64,000 nucleotides of DNA from an uncultured Corynebacterium sp. (GTDB taxonomy: Bacteria; Actinomycetota; Actinomycetes; Mycobacteriales; Mycobacteriaceae). Under the pieces are notes generated by a model that was not told the origin of the DNA, searched no databases, and was given only the letters and a program-made list of their open reading frames with translations. The stretch covers positions 1 through 64,000 of the forward strand of contig CAMIPB010000013.1 of NCBI GenBank assembly GCA_946223355.1, in the 5' to 3' direction. Shown one piece after another: positions 24,630 to 32,799 of this stretch. A program made the translations under genes and the position numbers. Position 1 is the stretch's first letter. The number at the start of each line of letters is the position of its first letter.

Positions 24630-25112
24630 GTGCAACTTACGCAGACTTCTAGAAACATTGTCATTGCTGTTATTGCTGGATTTATCGCGGTGATCGGCCT
24701 GATCGTTGCTCTCACCTCTGTGCGCCCAGAGCCAGCAGTTCAGGGAAGCATCACTTCGACGTTGGAAAAGGTTGAGGACGCAGGACTTAATGCCACTGCT
24801 TTGTCACCTTCTGATGTTTACGGTGAGCAGTGGGTTGCGGCCGGTATCATCTGCCCAGGCATGGATGATTCCCTTGTAAAGCAGCAGTTCCAAGTTGAGC
24901 CACAGCTGGTGGGGCTACGTGAGGGCCAGACGGTTGAGGAGCACAAGAACATGCTCATTTTGCGTGACCAGCAGGGTGGCGCACACGTGGAAGAATTCTC
25001 CCGCTATGACGTTGATTTGTGCACTGCTCCAGTTCAGGGCTACTTCAACACTCAAATGTTGATGCCGCTTATTAAGACCGAGATTGATAACTGGGCACTC
25101 GCGCTTCAGTAG
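24630..25112 (+). CDS. Conserved membrane-anchored exported protein, function unknown
   Basis: A 160-aa protein with an N-terminal signal anchor (residues ~10-29, IVIAVIAGFIAVIGLIVALT) and an extracytoplasmic domain with two Cys (IICPGM and DLCTAP) that could form a disulfide. I do not recognise the family; the position between tsaE and tsaB suggests a conserved corynebacterial gene. Start GTG 24630 follows AAAGGAG. It probably has no part in t6A synthesis despite its location. Confidence 0.75.
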   Translation: MQLTQTSRNIVIAVIAGFIAVIGLIVALTSVRPEPAVQGSITSTLEKVEDAGLNATALSPSDVYGEQWVAAGIICPGMDDSLVKQQFQVEPQLVGLREGQTVEEHKNMLILRDQQGGAHVEEFSRYDVDLCTAPVQGYFNTQMLMPLIKTEIDNWALALQ

Positions 25113-25142
25113 ATTTGCTCTTCGTGTCTTATGCTGGGATGC

Positions 25143-25793
25143 GTGCTTGTCTTAGCTATAGATACCTCAACTCCTACTTTGGTTACCGGCGTGGTGCGCG
25201 ATGGTCGCACCTTGGCGAAGGTTGTTATCCCAGACTGTCGTGACCAAAATGAGCAGCTCACGCCAGCAACCATGCGCATGCTTGCCGACGCCGGCGTGGG
25301 TTTTGCTGATCTTGACCTCGTCGTCGTGGGCGCTGGCCCAGGACCGTTTACTGGCCTGCGCGTGGGCATGTCCACGGCACAAGCCTTTGCCGATGCCTTA
25401 AACATCCCTGTTTATGGTGTGTGTTCGTTAGACGCTATTGCTCAAGCGCTGGATAGACCAGCGTTGATTACTACAGACGCACGGCGGAAAGAAGTGTACT
25501 GGGCGGCGTATGACAATAACGGCCGCGTGGCAGGCCCGGACGTCGTAAAGCCGGAAGAGCTTACGCTGCCTGATGGCTTCGTTCCTGCGGTGACTAATGT
25601 GCCTGCGCACCTTAGGCAACGCCTAGGTGTCGAGGAATTCGTTGATCTGTGCCCGATGCCGGAGCACCTCGTAGCTGTAGCAAGGCTTGACGTGCCACCT
25701 GAGCCGTTGGTGCCGTTGTATCTTCGCCGACCAGACGCCAAGGAGCCCGCGGCAAAGCCGCGATCCGCTGCCATTCCGGATGTTGAGCTATGA
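25143..25793 (+). CDS. tsaB: tRNA t6A synthesis protein TsaB
   Basis: Scaffold subunit of the TsaBDE complex, ASKHA fold without its own catalysis. VLAIDTSTPTLVTGVV at the N-terminus and the GPGPFTGLRVGMSTAQAFA motif are diagnostic. From GTG 25143 it is 216 aa. TATGCT at 25130-25135 ends 7 bases before this GTG and overlaps the alternative ATG 25131, so a leaderless GTG start is preferred. Its last codons overlap rimI (ATGA). Confidence 0.95.
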   Translation: MLVLAIDTSTPTLVTGVVRDGRTLAKVVIPDCRDQNEQLTPATMRMLADAGVGFADLDLVVVGAGPGPFTGLRVGMSTAQAFADALNIPVYGVCSLDAIAQALDRPALITTDARRKEVYWAAYDNNGRVAGPDVVKPEELTLPDGFVPAVTNVPAHLRQRLGVEEFVDLCPMPEHLVAVARLDVPPEPLVPLYLRRPDAKEPAAKPRSAAIPDVEL

Positions 25794-26248
25794 AATTGCG
25801 CGAGTTAACGCCAGCTGATGCCCCGCGCTGTGCGGAAATGGAACAGGAGTTGTTTAGTGCTGAAACGCCCTGGTCAGCGGAGATGATTATAGGGGAGATG
25901 AATAAGGCGCACACGTTTTATTTCGGTGTTGAAACCGACGGGAAGCTAATTGGATATGCGGGCATAGCAATGATGGGGCCTGCTAGCCACCCTGAGTTCG
26001 AATTGCACACCATAGGTACGGATCCGGAATTTCAGCGGCGTGGGGCGGGAAAGCTCATGATGGACAACATCGTGCACATAGCGGACTTAAAACACGCACC
26101 GGTGTTTTTAGAAGTACGCGCTGATAATGCTCCAGCAGTAAGCCTGTACGAGCGCTACGAGTTTGAAAATTTAGGTCTGCGGAAAAATTACTATGGTCCG
26201 GGAGTCCATGCTGTGACCATGCGACGAGAAGGAGCTAGTCAATCATGA
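25790..26248 (+). CDS. rimI: Ribosomal protein S18 alanine N-acetyltransferase RimI
   Basis: GNAT-fold N-acetyltransferase. The acetyl-CoA-binding segment reads TDPEFQRRGAGKLMMD (residues ~77-92) and the C-terminal LEVRADNAPAVSLYERYEFENLGLRKNYY is typical of RimI. Length 152 aa. It overlaps tsaB by 4 bp and tsaD by 4 bp, giving a tightly coupled tsaB-rimI-tsaD operon as in many actinobacteria. Confidence 0.95.
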   Translation: MKLRELTPADAPRCAEMEQELFSAETPWSAEMIIGEMNKAHTFYFGVETDGKLIGYAGIAMMGPASHPEFELHTIGTDPEFQRRGAGKLMMDNIVHIADLKHAPVFLEVRADNAPAVSLYERYEFENLGLRKNYYGPGVHAVTMRREGASQS

Positions 26249-27291
26249 TTGTTTTGGGAGTTGAATCCTCCTGTGATGAAACGGGCGTCGGCATCATTGA
26301 GCTTGGCGACGACGGTGCCATGAGCATCCTGGCTGACAGCGTCGCCTCATCCATGGAAGAGCACGCACGCTTTGGTGGCGTAGTTCCGGAGATTGCCTCT
26401 CGTGCACACCTTGAGGCAATGCCGCAGGTAATGCAGGCGGCATTGGCCCAGGCAGGCGTCGATAAGCCTGATGCTGTTGCAGCAACCGTAGGTCCAGGAC
26501 TAGCAGGTGCGCTGCTAGTTGGTGCTTCGGCTGCAAAGGCATACGCTGCTGCGTGGGACGTTCCGTTTTATGGAGTCAACCACCTAGGCGGACACGTTGC
26601 TGTGGCCAATCTGGAGGGAGAAGAGTTGCCGCACTCCGTTGCGCTTTTGGTCTCCGGTGGTCACACGCAGCTATTGGAAGTTAAAGCTGTGGGCAAGCCG
26701 ATGACAGAGCTTGGTTCTACCTTGGATGATGCCGCCGGTGAGGCCTATGACAAAGTCTCACGTCTACTTGGCTTGGGCTATCCCGGCGGTCCAGTGATAG
26801 ACAAACTCGCGCGTCGTGGTGAGGCGACCATTGATTTTCCACGCGGAATGTCCCGTCCGCAAGACCTGCGTGGGGAGCATCGCCATGACTTTTCCTTCTC
26901 CGGGCTCAAGACCTCAGTCGCGCGCTATGTTGAGCGTTCCGAGCGAGAAGGGCGAGTCATCTCAGTGGAGGATGTGTGTGCGTCATTCCAAGAGGCCGTG
27001 TGTGACGTGTTGACATCAAAAGCTGTTCGGGCGTGTGAAGATACCGGTGCAAAAGTTTTGCTGTTGGGTGGTGGTGTGGCTGCGAACTCGCGTCTGCGTG
27101 AATTGGCGCAGCAAAGGTGTGAGGCTGCGGGGATTGAACTGCGTGTGCCACGTTTTCAGCTGTGCACGGACAACGGAGTAATGATTGCAGCGGTGGCTGC
27201 ACAATTGATCCATGAAGGTGCGCTGCCCTCTGGGTACGGCGTGGGAACAGACACCTCCTTGGACGTGGAAATTCCACTTCTGCGAGGTTAA
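26245..27291 (+). CDS. tsaD: tRNA N6-adenosine threonylcarbamoyltransferase TsaD
   Basis: Catalytic subunit that transfers the threonylcarbamoyl group to A37 of tRNA. VESSCDETGVG opens the ASKHA fold, the metal-binding HLGGH motif has His113 and His117, and HTQLLEVKAVG and GGGVAANSRLRE are conserved. Length 348 aa, normal. It overlaps rimI by 4 bp. Confidence 0.97.
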   Translation: MIVLGVESSCDETGVGIIELGDDGAMSILADSVASSMEEHARFGGVVPEIASRAHLEAMPQVMQAALAQAGVDKPDAVAATVGPGLAGALLVGASAAKAYAAAWDVPFYGVNHLGGHVAVANLEGEELPHSVALLVSGGHTQLLEVKAVGKPMTELGSTLDDAAGEAYDKVSRLLGLGYPGGPVIDKLARRGEATIDFPRGMSRPQDLRGEHRHDFSFSGLKTSVARYVERSEREGRVISVEDVCASFQEAVCDVLTSKAVRACEDTGAKVLLLGGGVAANSRLRELAQQRCEAAGIELRVPRFQLCTDNGVMIAAVAAQLIHEGALPSGYGVGTDTSLDVEIPLLRG

Positions 27292-27348
27292 CAACTGCAC
27301 TGTATTCTAGCGGTGGTAGAACTCACCTCTCACTAGGAGCGATAACAC

Positions 27349-27777
27349 ATGACCATTGGTTTCCTTGTTAACCCAGATCTGACTCACCACAAGGTAGATT
27401 TTGAAATCGACCAGGCACAGCAGTTCCTCGGCGGCGTTGCTAATGATCGCGTGGCTGTTTCGTTCCAAGAAGACGGCAGTGAATACGCTGCGCTATTTAA
27501 TCCTGAGGCCAAGAACAAAGGGGCGGAGCCAAACCCTGTTGCGTCCATGGCGCGCAACAACGCAGCAACCGGTAACTCTGCTTTCTTGACCGATCCGACC
27601 AACGCAATCTCCGGCCCGGTAGTTTTTGTAGACGCCGAGGGTAAAGACATCTCCGAAGAAGACATTGACCGCATTAAGAACTCCATGCGTGCCGTGTTGA
27701 ACTATCGTGAGGACCAGCCAGAGGATTACGCGCTATGGCGTAATGCGGTGAAGAACCTAGGTGCTCTCGAAATTTAA
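27349..27777 (+). CDS. Conserved hypothetical protein between tsaD and groES
   Basis: A 142-aa soluble, acidic protein. No signal peptide, membrane segment or known motif is seen; a predicted alpha/beta mix with helix-rich C-terminus (DIDRIKNSMRAVLNYRE). AGGAGC lies ~10 bases before ATG 27349. The family is not recognised. It has no terminator before the groES promoter, but the CIRCE-like region starts only 4 bp after its stop. Confidence 0.7.
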   Translation: MTIGFLVNPDLTHHKVDFEIDQAQQFLGGVANDRVAVSFQEDGSEYAALFNPEAKNKGAEPNPVASMARNNAATGNSAFLTDPTNAISGPVVFVDAEGKDISEEDIDRIKNSMRAVLNYREDQPEDYALWRNAVKNLGALEI

Positions 27778-27781
27778 TCCC

Positions 27782-27831
27782 TTAGCACTCGGAGTTGTTG
27801 AGAGCTAGCAGTTAAAGGGGTAGAGTGCTAA
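27782..27831. promoter_or_regulatory. Two overlapping CIRCE-like operators on the groES promoter
   Basis: Site 1 (27782-27808) is TTAGCACTC-N9-GAGAGCTAG and site 2 (27805-27831) is CTAGCAGTT-N9-GAGTGCTAA; they share CTAG. Each has one perfect CIRCE arm and one degenerate arm with the correct 9-bp spacer. A candidate promoter, TTGAGA (27798-27803)-N17-TAGAGT (27821-27826), is embedded, with the -35 inside site 1 and the -10 overlapping the right arm of site 2. HrcA is the expected repressor. Confidence 0.8.
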
Positions 27832-27938
27832 TCAGGTTGTTTGACCCACAGTTGTTCACCCGCGACGACGGCTGTGCTGGACAAGGTCAACCGGCACATA
27901 CAACTAGTTTTTGACAACTCTTATAGGGAGGAATCATC

Positions 27939-28238
27939 GTGGCAAACGTCAACATCAAGCCATTGGAAGACAAGGTTTTGGTTCAGATCGTAGAAGCTGA
28001 AACCACCACTGCATCCGGTCTGGTCATCCCAGATTCTGCAAAGGAAAAGCCGCAGGAAGCAACCGTTATCGCGGTTGGTCCAGGTAAGACCAATGACAAG
28101 GGCGAGACCACCCCAGTTGGCGTCAACGAGGGTGACACCGTCATCTTCTCCAAGTTCGGTGGCACCGAGCTCAAGTACAACGGCGAAGAGTACTTGCTTC
28201 TCTCAGCACGTGATCTGCTCGCAGTCGTAGAAAAGTAG
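27939..28238 (+). CDS. groES: Co-chaperonin GroES
   Basis: 10-kDa lid of the GroEL chamber. MANVNIKPLEDKVLVQIVEAE start, the mobile loop region around ETTTASGLVIPD and the end EEYLLLSARDLLAVVE are typical. Length 99 aa. GTG 27939 follows AGGGAGG. It lies 9 bp upstream of groEL1, in one operon, with the CIRCE-like operators ~110 bp upstream indicating HrcA heat-shock control. Confidence 0.98.
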   Translation: MANVNIKPLEDKVLVQIVEAETTTASGLVIPDSAKEKPQEATVIAVGPGKTNDKGETTPVGVNEGDTVIFSKFGGTELKYNGEEYLLLSARDLLAVVEK

Positions 28239-28247
28239 GGGCTGCAC

Positions 28248-29861
28248 ATGGCAAAACTCATCGCATTTGACCAGGAAGCCCGCGAGGGAATCCAGCGCGG
28301 TGTAGACCAGCTTGCCGACGCCGTCAAGGTCACTCTCGGACCTAAGGGACGCAACGTTGTCTTGGCTAAGTCCTTTGGCGGACCAACGGTCACCAACGAT
28401 GGCGTGACCATCGCGCGAGACATCGACTTGGACGACCCATTTGAAAACTTGGGCGCGCAGCTGGTGAAGTCCGTCGCTGTAAAGACCAACGACATCGCCG
28501 GTGACGGCACCACCACCGCAACCTTGCTGGCACAGGCGCTAGTGCATGAAGGTCTACGCAACGTCGCAGCGGGCGCAAATCCCGTAGCTCTTAACAGGGG
28601 AATTGCTGCAGCCGCGGAAAAGACCATCGAAGAACTCAAGGCACGCGCAACGCCTGTGCAGTCTTCCTCCGAGATTGCCAACGTTGCCACCGTCTCCTCT
28701 CGTGATCCAGAAATTGGCGAAATGGTCGCCGGCGCAATGGACAAGGTGGGTAAGGACGGCGTCGTGACCGTAGAGGAGTCTCAGACCATTGAGTCTTCCG
28801 TGGATGTCACCGAAGGTGTGTCCTTTGATAAGGGCTACCTCTCTCCGTACTTTGCTACCGAAGAAGAGACCAACCACGCTGTCCTCGACGACGCGCAGGT
28901 TCTGCTCGTGCGCAACAAGATCTCCTCGTTGCCTGACTTCTTGCCACTGTTGGAGAAGATCGCCGAGTCCAACAAGGCAACCCTCATTGTTGCTGAAGAC
29001 ATCGAGGGTGAGCCTTTGCAGGCGCTCGTAGTCAACTCTATCCGCAAGGTTCTCAAGGTCGCGGCCGTGAAGTCTCCATACTTCGGAGAGCGCCGCTCGG
29101 CTTTCATGGATGACCTAGCAGTAGTCACCGGCGCCACCGTCGTTGACCCTGAGGTTGGCATCAACTTAAACGAGGTTGGCCTCGAGGTCCTCGGTTCTGC
29201 CCGTCGCATCACCGTCACCAAGGAAGACGCCGTCATCGTTGACGGAGGCGGAACCGCGGAGGCAGTAGAGGAGCGTCGCGCACAGATTCGCCGCGAGATT
29301 GAGAACACCGATTCCACCTGGGACAAGGAGAAAGCTGGCGAACGCCTTGCCAAGCTGTCCGGTGGCGTAGCTGTGATCCGTGTGGGCGCTGCCACCGAAA
29401 CCGAGGTAAACGAGCGTAAGCTCCGCGTCGAAGACGCCATCAACGCAGCCCGCGCTGCCGTTGAAGAAGGCGTCATTGCCGGCGGCGGCTCCGCACTCGT
29501 ACAAATCGCTAAGTCCCTGGAGACCTATGCCGAACAGTTCGAAGGCGAAGAGAAAATCGGTGTATTGTCCGTTTCTCGCGCCCTGACCCGTCCGGCGTAC
29601 TGGATTGCCTCCAACGCAGGCATCGACGGCGCTGTGGCCACCGCCCGCGTTGCCGAGATGCCTAACGGTGAAGGTTTTAACGCCGCAACCATGGAGTACG
29701 GCAACCTCATCGACAAGGGCATTATCGACCCAGTCAAGGTCACCCACTCCGCTGTGGTCAATGCTGCTTCCGTTGCCCGCATGGTGCTCACCACCGAAGC
29801 GTCCGTTGTGGAAAAGCCAGCCGAGGAAGAAGCCGAAGCCGGTCACCATCACCACCACTAG
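28248..29861 (+). CDS. groEL1: 60-kDa chaperonin GroEL1 with His-rich tail
   Basis: Chaperonin ATPase subunit; LGPKGRNVVLAKSFGGPTVTNDG and GDGTTTATLLAQ form the nucleotide site. Length 537 aa. The C-terminus ends in GHHHHH, the natural tail of the actinobacterial groES-linked GroEL1, in place of the Gly-Met repeats of the housekeeping GroEL. A second groEL is therefore expected elsewhere in the genome (inference from the family). In mycobacteria GroEL1 has been linked to mycolic-acid synthesis. A strong terminator follows at 29880. Confidence 0.97.
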   Translation: MAKLIAFDQEAREGIQRGVDQLADAVKVTLGPKGRNVVLAKSFGGPTVTNDGVTIARDIDLDDPFENLGAQLVKSVAVKTNDIAGDGTTTATLLAQALVHEGLRNVAAGANPVALNRGIAAAAEKTIEELKARATPVQSSSEIANVATVSSRDPEIGEMVAGAMDKVGKDGVVTVEESQTIESSVDVTEGVSFDKGYLSPYFATEEETNHAVLDDAQVLLVRNKISSLPDFLPLLEKIAESNKATLIVAEDIEGEPLQALVVNSIRKVLKVAAVKSPYFGERRSAFMDDLAVVTGATVVDPEVGINLNEVGLEVLGSARRITVTKEDAVIVDGGGTAEAVEERRAQIRREIENTDSTWDKEKAGERLAKLSGGVAVIRVGAATETEVNERKLRVEDAINAARAAVEEGVIAGGGSALVQIAKSLETYAEQFEGEEKIGVLSVSRALTRPAYWIASNAGIDGAVATARVAEMPNGEGFNAATMEYGNLIDKGIIDPVKVTHSAVVNAASVARMVLTTEASVVEKPAEEEAEAGHHHHH

Positions 29862-29879
29862 TTGACGCAACAACGTTTT

Positions 29880-29908
29880 AATGCCCCAAGCCACCGGCTT
29901 GGGGCATT
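29880..29908 (+). terminator. Terminator after groEL1
   Basis: AATGCCCCAAGCC pairs with GGCTTGGGGCATT around loop ACC, a perfect 13-bp stem. It is followed only by ATGCTTTG, so the T run is poor; its right arm runs into the TATGCT that may be the -10 box of the next gene. Confidence 0.75.
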
Positions 29909-29921
29909 ATGCTTTGAAGAC

Positions 29922-32240
29922 GTGAATCAAGAGTATATTTCCGTCACCGGCGCCAACGACAACAATCTCAACAACGTGACCGTGCGCGTTCCCAAGCGCA
30001 AGCTGACCGTATTTACCGGGGTGTCCGGATCAGGAAAATCCTCCCTCGTTTTTGATACCATCGCCGCCGAATCACAAAGGCTCATCAACGAGACTTACCC
30101 CGGCTTCGTCCAAGGCTTTATGGCATCTATGCCCCGCCCCAACGCCGACCGCCTCGAAGGGCTCACCGCGGCAATCGTCGTAGGCCAAGAACCCATGGCC
30201 GCTAACATCCGCTCCACCTTCGGCACCGCCACAGACATCACCGGAATGCTCCGCGTTTTGTACTCCCGCATTGCACAGCCCAACGCCGGAGGGCCCGCCG
30301 CGTACTCGTTCAATGTTCCCTCCGTCAGTGCGCAAGGGGCAGTGACCGTCAAGGGCAAGAAGGACGTCGTTAAGTTTGAGCGCACTGGAGGTATGTGCCC
30401 AGAGTGTGAAGGCACCGGACGTGTTAGTGATATTGACCTTTCTGCAGTAGTCGATGAATCCCTTAGTCTGGCAGACGGGGCGATTTTGATGCCCGGTGCA
30501 AAGGTAGATTCCTGGATGTGGAAGGCCTATGCCGAGTCCGGTCTCTATCCCGCAGACAAGCCGGTTCATACTTTCACTGATGAGCAAAAGCATGCGCTTT
30601 ATTACCTTGATGACGTCAAGGTGAAGGTCAGCGGCATCAACATGAGCTACCAAGGGCTAGTTCCACGGATGAAAGGCTCAATGCTCGCGAAAGACAAGGA
30701 GTCGCTGCAAAAGCACTTGCGTGAGTTTGTGGATCGTGCGGTTAAGTTTGTTCCCTGCCCAGAATGCGACGGCACACGTCTGGCGCAGCATGCGCGGCAA
30801 TCGTTAATAGCTGGTAAGTCCATTGCTGATCTGTGCGAGATGGAAATTACCCGGCTTCGTGACTGGTTCGCGGGCGTCGAGGAGCCTTCTGTGGCGCCGC
30901 TGATTCGCGCGATTTCTGCGGCGTTGGACAATGTCGTAGACATCGGGTTGGGGTATCTGACGCTAAATCGTGCATCGTCGACGCTTTCAGGCGGTGAGGC
31001 ACAGCGTACTCGCATGGTGCAGCATTTGGGATCTGCGCTTACCGACGTCACGTATATCTTCGATGAGCCCACCGCTGGGTTACACCCGCATGATATTCGT
31101 AGGCTCAATGAGCTTTTGCTGCAGCTGCGCGACAAAGGCAACACGGTATTAGTGGTGGAGCACAAGCCGGAGACCATAGCTATCGCAGACCATGTCATCG
31201 ACATCGGGCCCAAGGCAGGCGCGCAGGGTGGTTCCGTGGTGTTTGAAGGCGACGTCGACAAGCTCAAACAAGCCGATACACTCACCGGTCAGCACCTCAA
31301 TGACAAAGCCTCATTGACGCAACCGCGCACATCTAGTGGGGTAGCGGTAGCGATCCGGGGCGCGAACCGTAACAACTTAAAAGACGTCGACGTTGATATT
31401 CCGGCAGGGGTACTGACATCGATTACAGGCGTGGCCGGGTCGGGTAAGTCTTCATTGATGTCGTATTTGCCTGACGACGATTCCGTGCTGATAGTCGACC
31501 AGTCTCCGATTCGTGGCTCACGTCGGTCAAATCCCGCGACGTACACCGGAGCGTTAGAGCCTATTCGTAAGGCTTTTGCCAAGGAAAATGGCGTTAAACC
31601 TGGCCTATTTTCCGCGAATTCTTTCGGTGCGTGTCCACACTGCAACGGCGCCGGTGTAGTTCATGTTGACTTGGGGTTTATGGCCGGTGCTGACGTGCCG
31701 TGTGAGGTGTGTGAGGGGCGCCGATTCAGTGACGACGTCTTGGCCTACCTATATAACGGCAAGAGTATCGCGGACGTACTGGAGATGCCCGCGGTTGATG
31801 CGCTGGAGTTTTTCTCCGGCGAAATCCCTGCAGCGGCGAAAATCTGTCAAGCGCTTGTCGACGTCGGTTTGAGCTACATCACCTTAGGCCAGCCCTTGAA
31901 CACGCTGTCTGGGGGTGAGCGTCAACGCCTGAAATTAGCTGTGCACATGGCGGGGAAAAAGACTAAAGACGGCACCATTGTTCTCGACGAGCCTACAACA
32001 GGCTTACATCTCGCGGATGTTCGAATACTCCTGGAGTTGCTCAATAAACTAATCGACGCCGGGAACACCGTCGTCTGCATCGAACACCACCTCGCAGTGG
32101 TGGCGCACTCCGATCATGTCATTGATCTCGGACCAGGTGCAGGTTCCGGCGGAGGTGAAGTTGTATTTGAGGGAACGCCTGCACAGCTAGTGGATGCCGA
32201 TACATTGACCGGGCGCTACCTCAAAGAGTACCTAGACTAG
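29922..32240 (+). CDS. Short UvrA-like ABC ATPase (drug-resistance-type UvrA paralogue)
   Basis: A 772-aa protein with two UvrA-type ABC modules: Walker A GVSGSGKSS (~33) and GVAGSGKSS (~504), and signatures LSGGEAQR (~356) and LSGGERQR (~662). Zinc-finger Cys pairs are CPECEGTGR (~158), CPECDGTRL (~279), CPHCNGAG (~571) and CEVCEGRR (~592). It is ~180 aa shorter than canonical UvrA (~950), consistent with the class lacking the UvrB-binding domain, some members of which protect against DNA-intercalating antibiotics. GTG 29922 is preferred over TTG 29862 because the longer reading crosses the groEL1 terminator, and TATGCT ends 8 bases before the GTG. The 3' end overlaps whiB by 4 bp. Confidence 0.87.
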   Translation: MNQEYISVTGANDNNLNNVTVRVPKRKLTVFTGVSGSGKSSLVFDTIAAESQRLINETYPGFVQGFMASMPRPNADRLEGLTAAIVVGQEPMAANIRSTFGTATDITGMLRVLYSRIAQPNAGGPAAYSFNVPSVSAQGAVTVKGKKDVVKFERTGGMCPECEGTGRVSDIDLSAVVDESLSLADGAILMPGAKVDSWMWKAYAESGLYPADKPVHTFTDEQKHALYYLDDVKVKVSGINMSYQGLVPRMKGSMLAKDKESLQKHLREFVDRAVKFVPCPECDGTRLAQHARQSLIAGKSIADLCEMEITRLRDWFAGVEEPSVAPLIRAISAALDNVVDIGLGYLTLNRASSTLSGGEAQRTRMVQHLGSALTDVTYIFDEPTAGLHPHDIRRLNELLLQLRDKGNTVLVVEHKPETIAIADHVIDIGPKAGAQGGSVVFEGDVDKLKQADTLTGQHLNDKASLTQPRTSSGVAVAIRGANRNNLKDVDVDIPAGVLTSITGVAGSGKSSLMSYLPDDDSVLIVDQSPIRGSRRSNPATYTGALEPIRKAFAKENGVKPGLFSANSFGACPHCNGAGVVHVDLGFMAGADVPCEVCEGRRFSDDVLAYLYNGKSIADVLEMPAVDALEFFSGEIPAAAKICQALVDVGLSYITLGQPLNTLSGGERQRLKLAVHMAGKKTKDGTIVLDEPTTGLHLADVRILLELLNKLIDAGNTVVCIEHHLAVVAHSDHVIDLGPGAGSGGGEVVFEGTPAQLVDADTLTGRYLKEYLD

Positions 32241-32527
32241 GCATTGACCTTTTCGCGAGAGCGCAAAATTACAACCCGCTCGGATTCAGAAAGTCCACCC
32301 CAGATTCCGTATGGTTCTGCCGCATTGAGTGCGTGTTCCCGGCACATCGCCATGACTGGGCACTTCTGGCATACTGCCTTTGCACGGTTTTCACGCTGTG
32401 TGCGTGCACGACCACGCTCTCCGTCCGGGTGATAGAAAACATCTGAATTCTCGCCGCGGCAGGCACCTTTGAGCTGCCAATCCCAAAAGTCTGCATTTGG
32501 TCCCGGAAGAAGATGGGGCTGAGTCAC
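32237..32527 (-). CDS. WhiB-family iron-sulfur transcriptional regulator (WhiB3-like)
   Basis: A 96-aa WhiB-like protein. Four Cys (C23, C53, C56, C62) ligate a [4Fe-4S] cluster that senses redox state, and GIWGG (74-78) is the signature turn before the basic C-terminus. By synteny (groEL1, sigD) it corresponds to mycobacterial whiB3. GTG 32527 is chosen because CTCCTT (AAGGAG on the coding strand) lies 8 bases upstream; the longer frame to 32605 adds unconserved residues. Two direct copies of an 11-bp repeat lie just upstream of the ribosome-binding site. Confidence 0.92.
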   Translation of the reverse strand: MTQPHLLPGPNADFWDWQLKGACRGENSDVFYHPDGERGRARTQRENRAKAVCQKCPVMAMCREHALNAAEPYGIWGGLSESERVVILRSREKVNA

Positions 32528-32541
32528 GTTTAATTCTCCTT

Positions 32542-32563
32542 GGTACATCACAGGTACATCACA
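32542..32563 (-). repeat. Tandem 11-bp direct repeat in the whiB leader
   Basis: On the coding strand TGTGATGTACC occurs twice in direct tandem, ending immediately before the AAGGAG site of whiB. Candidate protein- or RNA-level control element, or a simple slippage duplication. Confidence 0.6.
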
Positions 32564-32799
32564 AGATTGCCAGAGGGAAGTGTGGACCGAGATGATGAAC
32601 AACAAGTTACTTAAAAATGGAATCTAAGTGCTTACGTGTGTTGATTGGAAAATTAGCGTACAGTGACCTGGGAAAACGATAAAAGTTAACCCTGTGTGAA
32701 CTTTTTTCAACCGCTACCCCTTTTAGAGTGGGTAAGAATAAAGAATTCAAGTGTTGTAGCGTTTAATGGACGAAAAACGTTTTACTGAAGGACAAATTT

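Noticed and set aside
29847..29861. His-tag-like GHHHHH end of GroEL1 as a cloning artefact
   Set aside because: His-rich tails are the normal end of actinobacterial groES-linked GroEL1; the flanks are native sequence running into the terminator.
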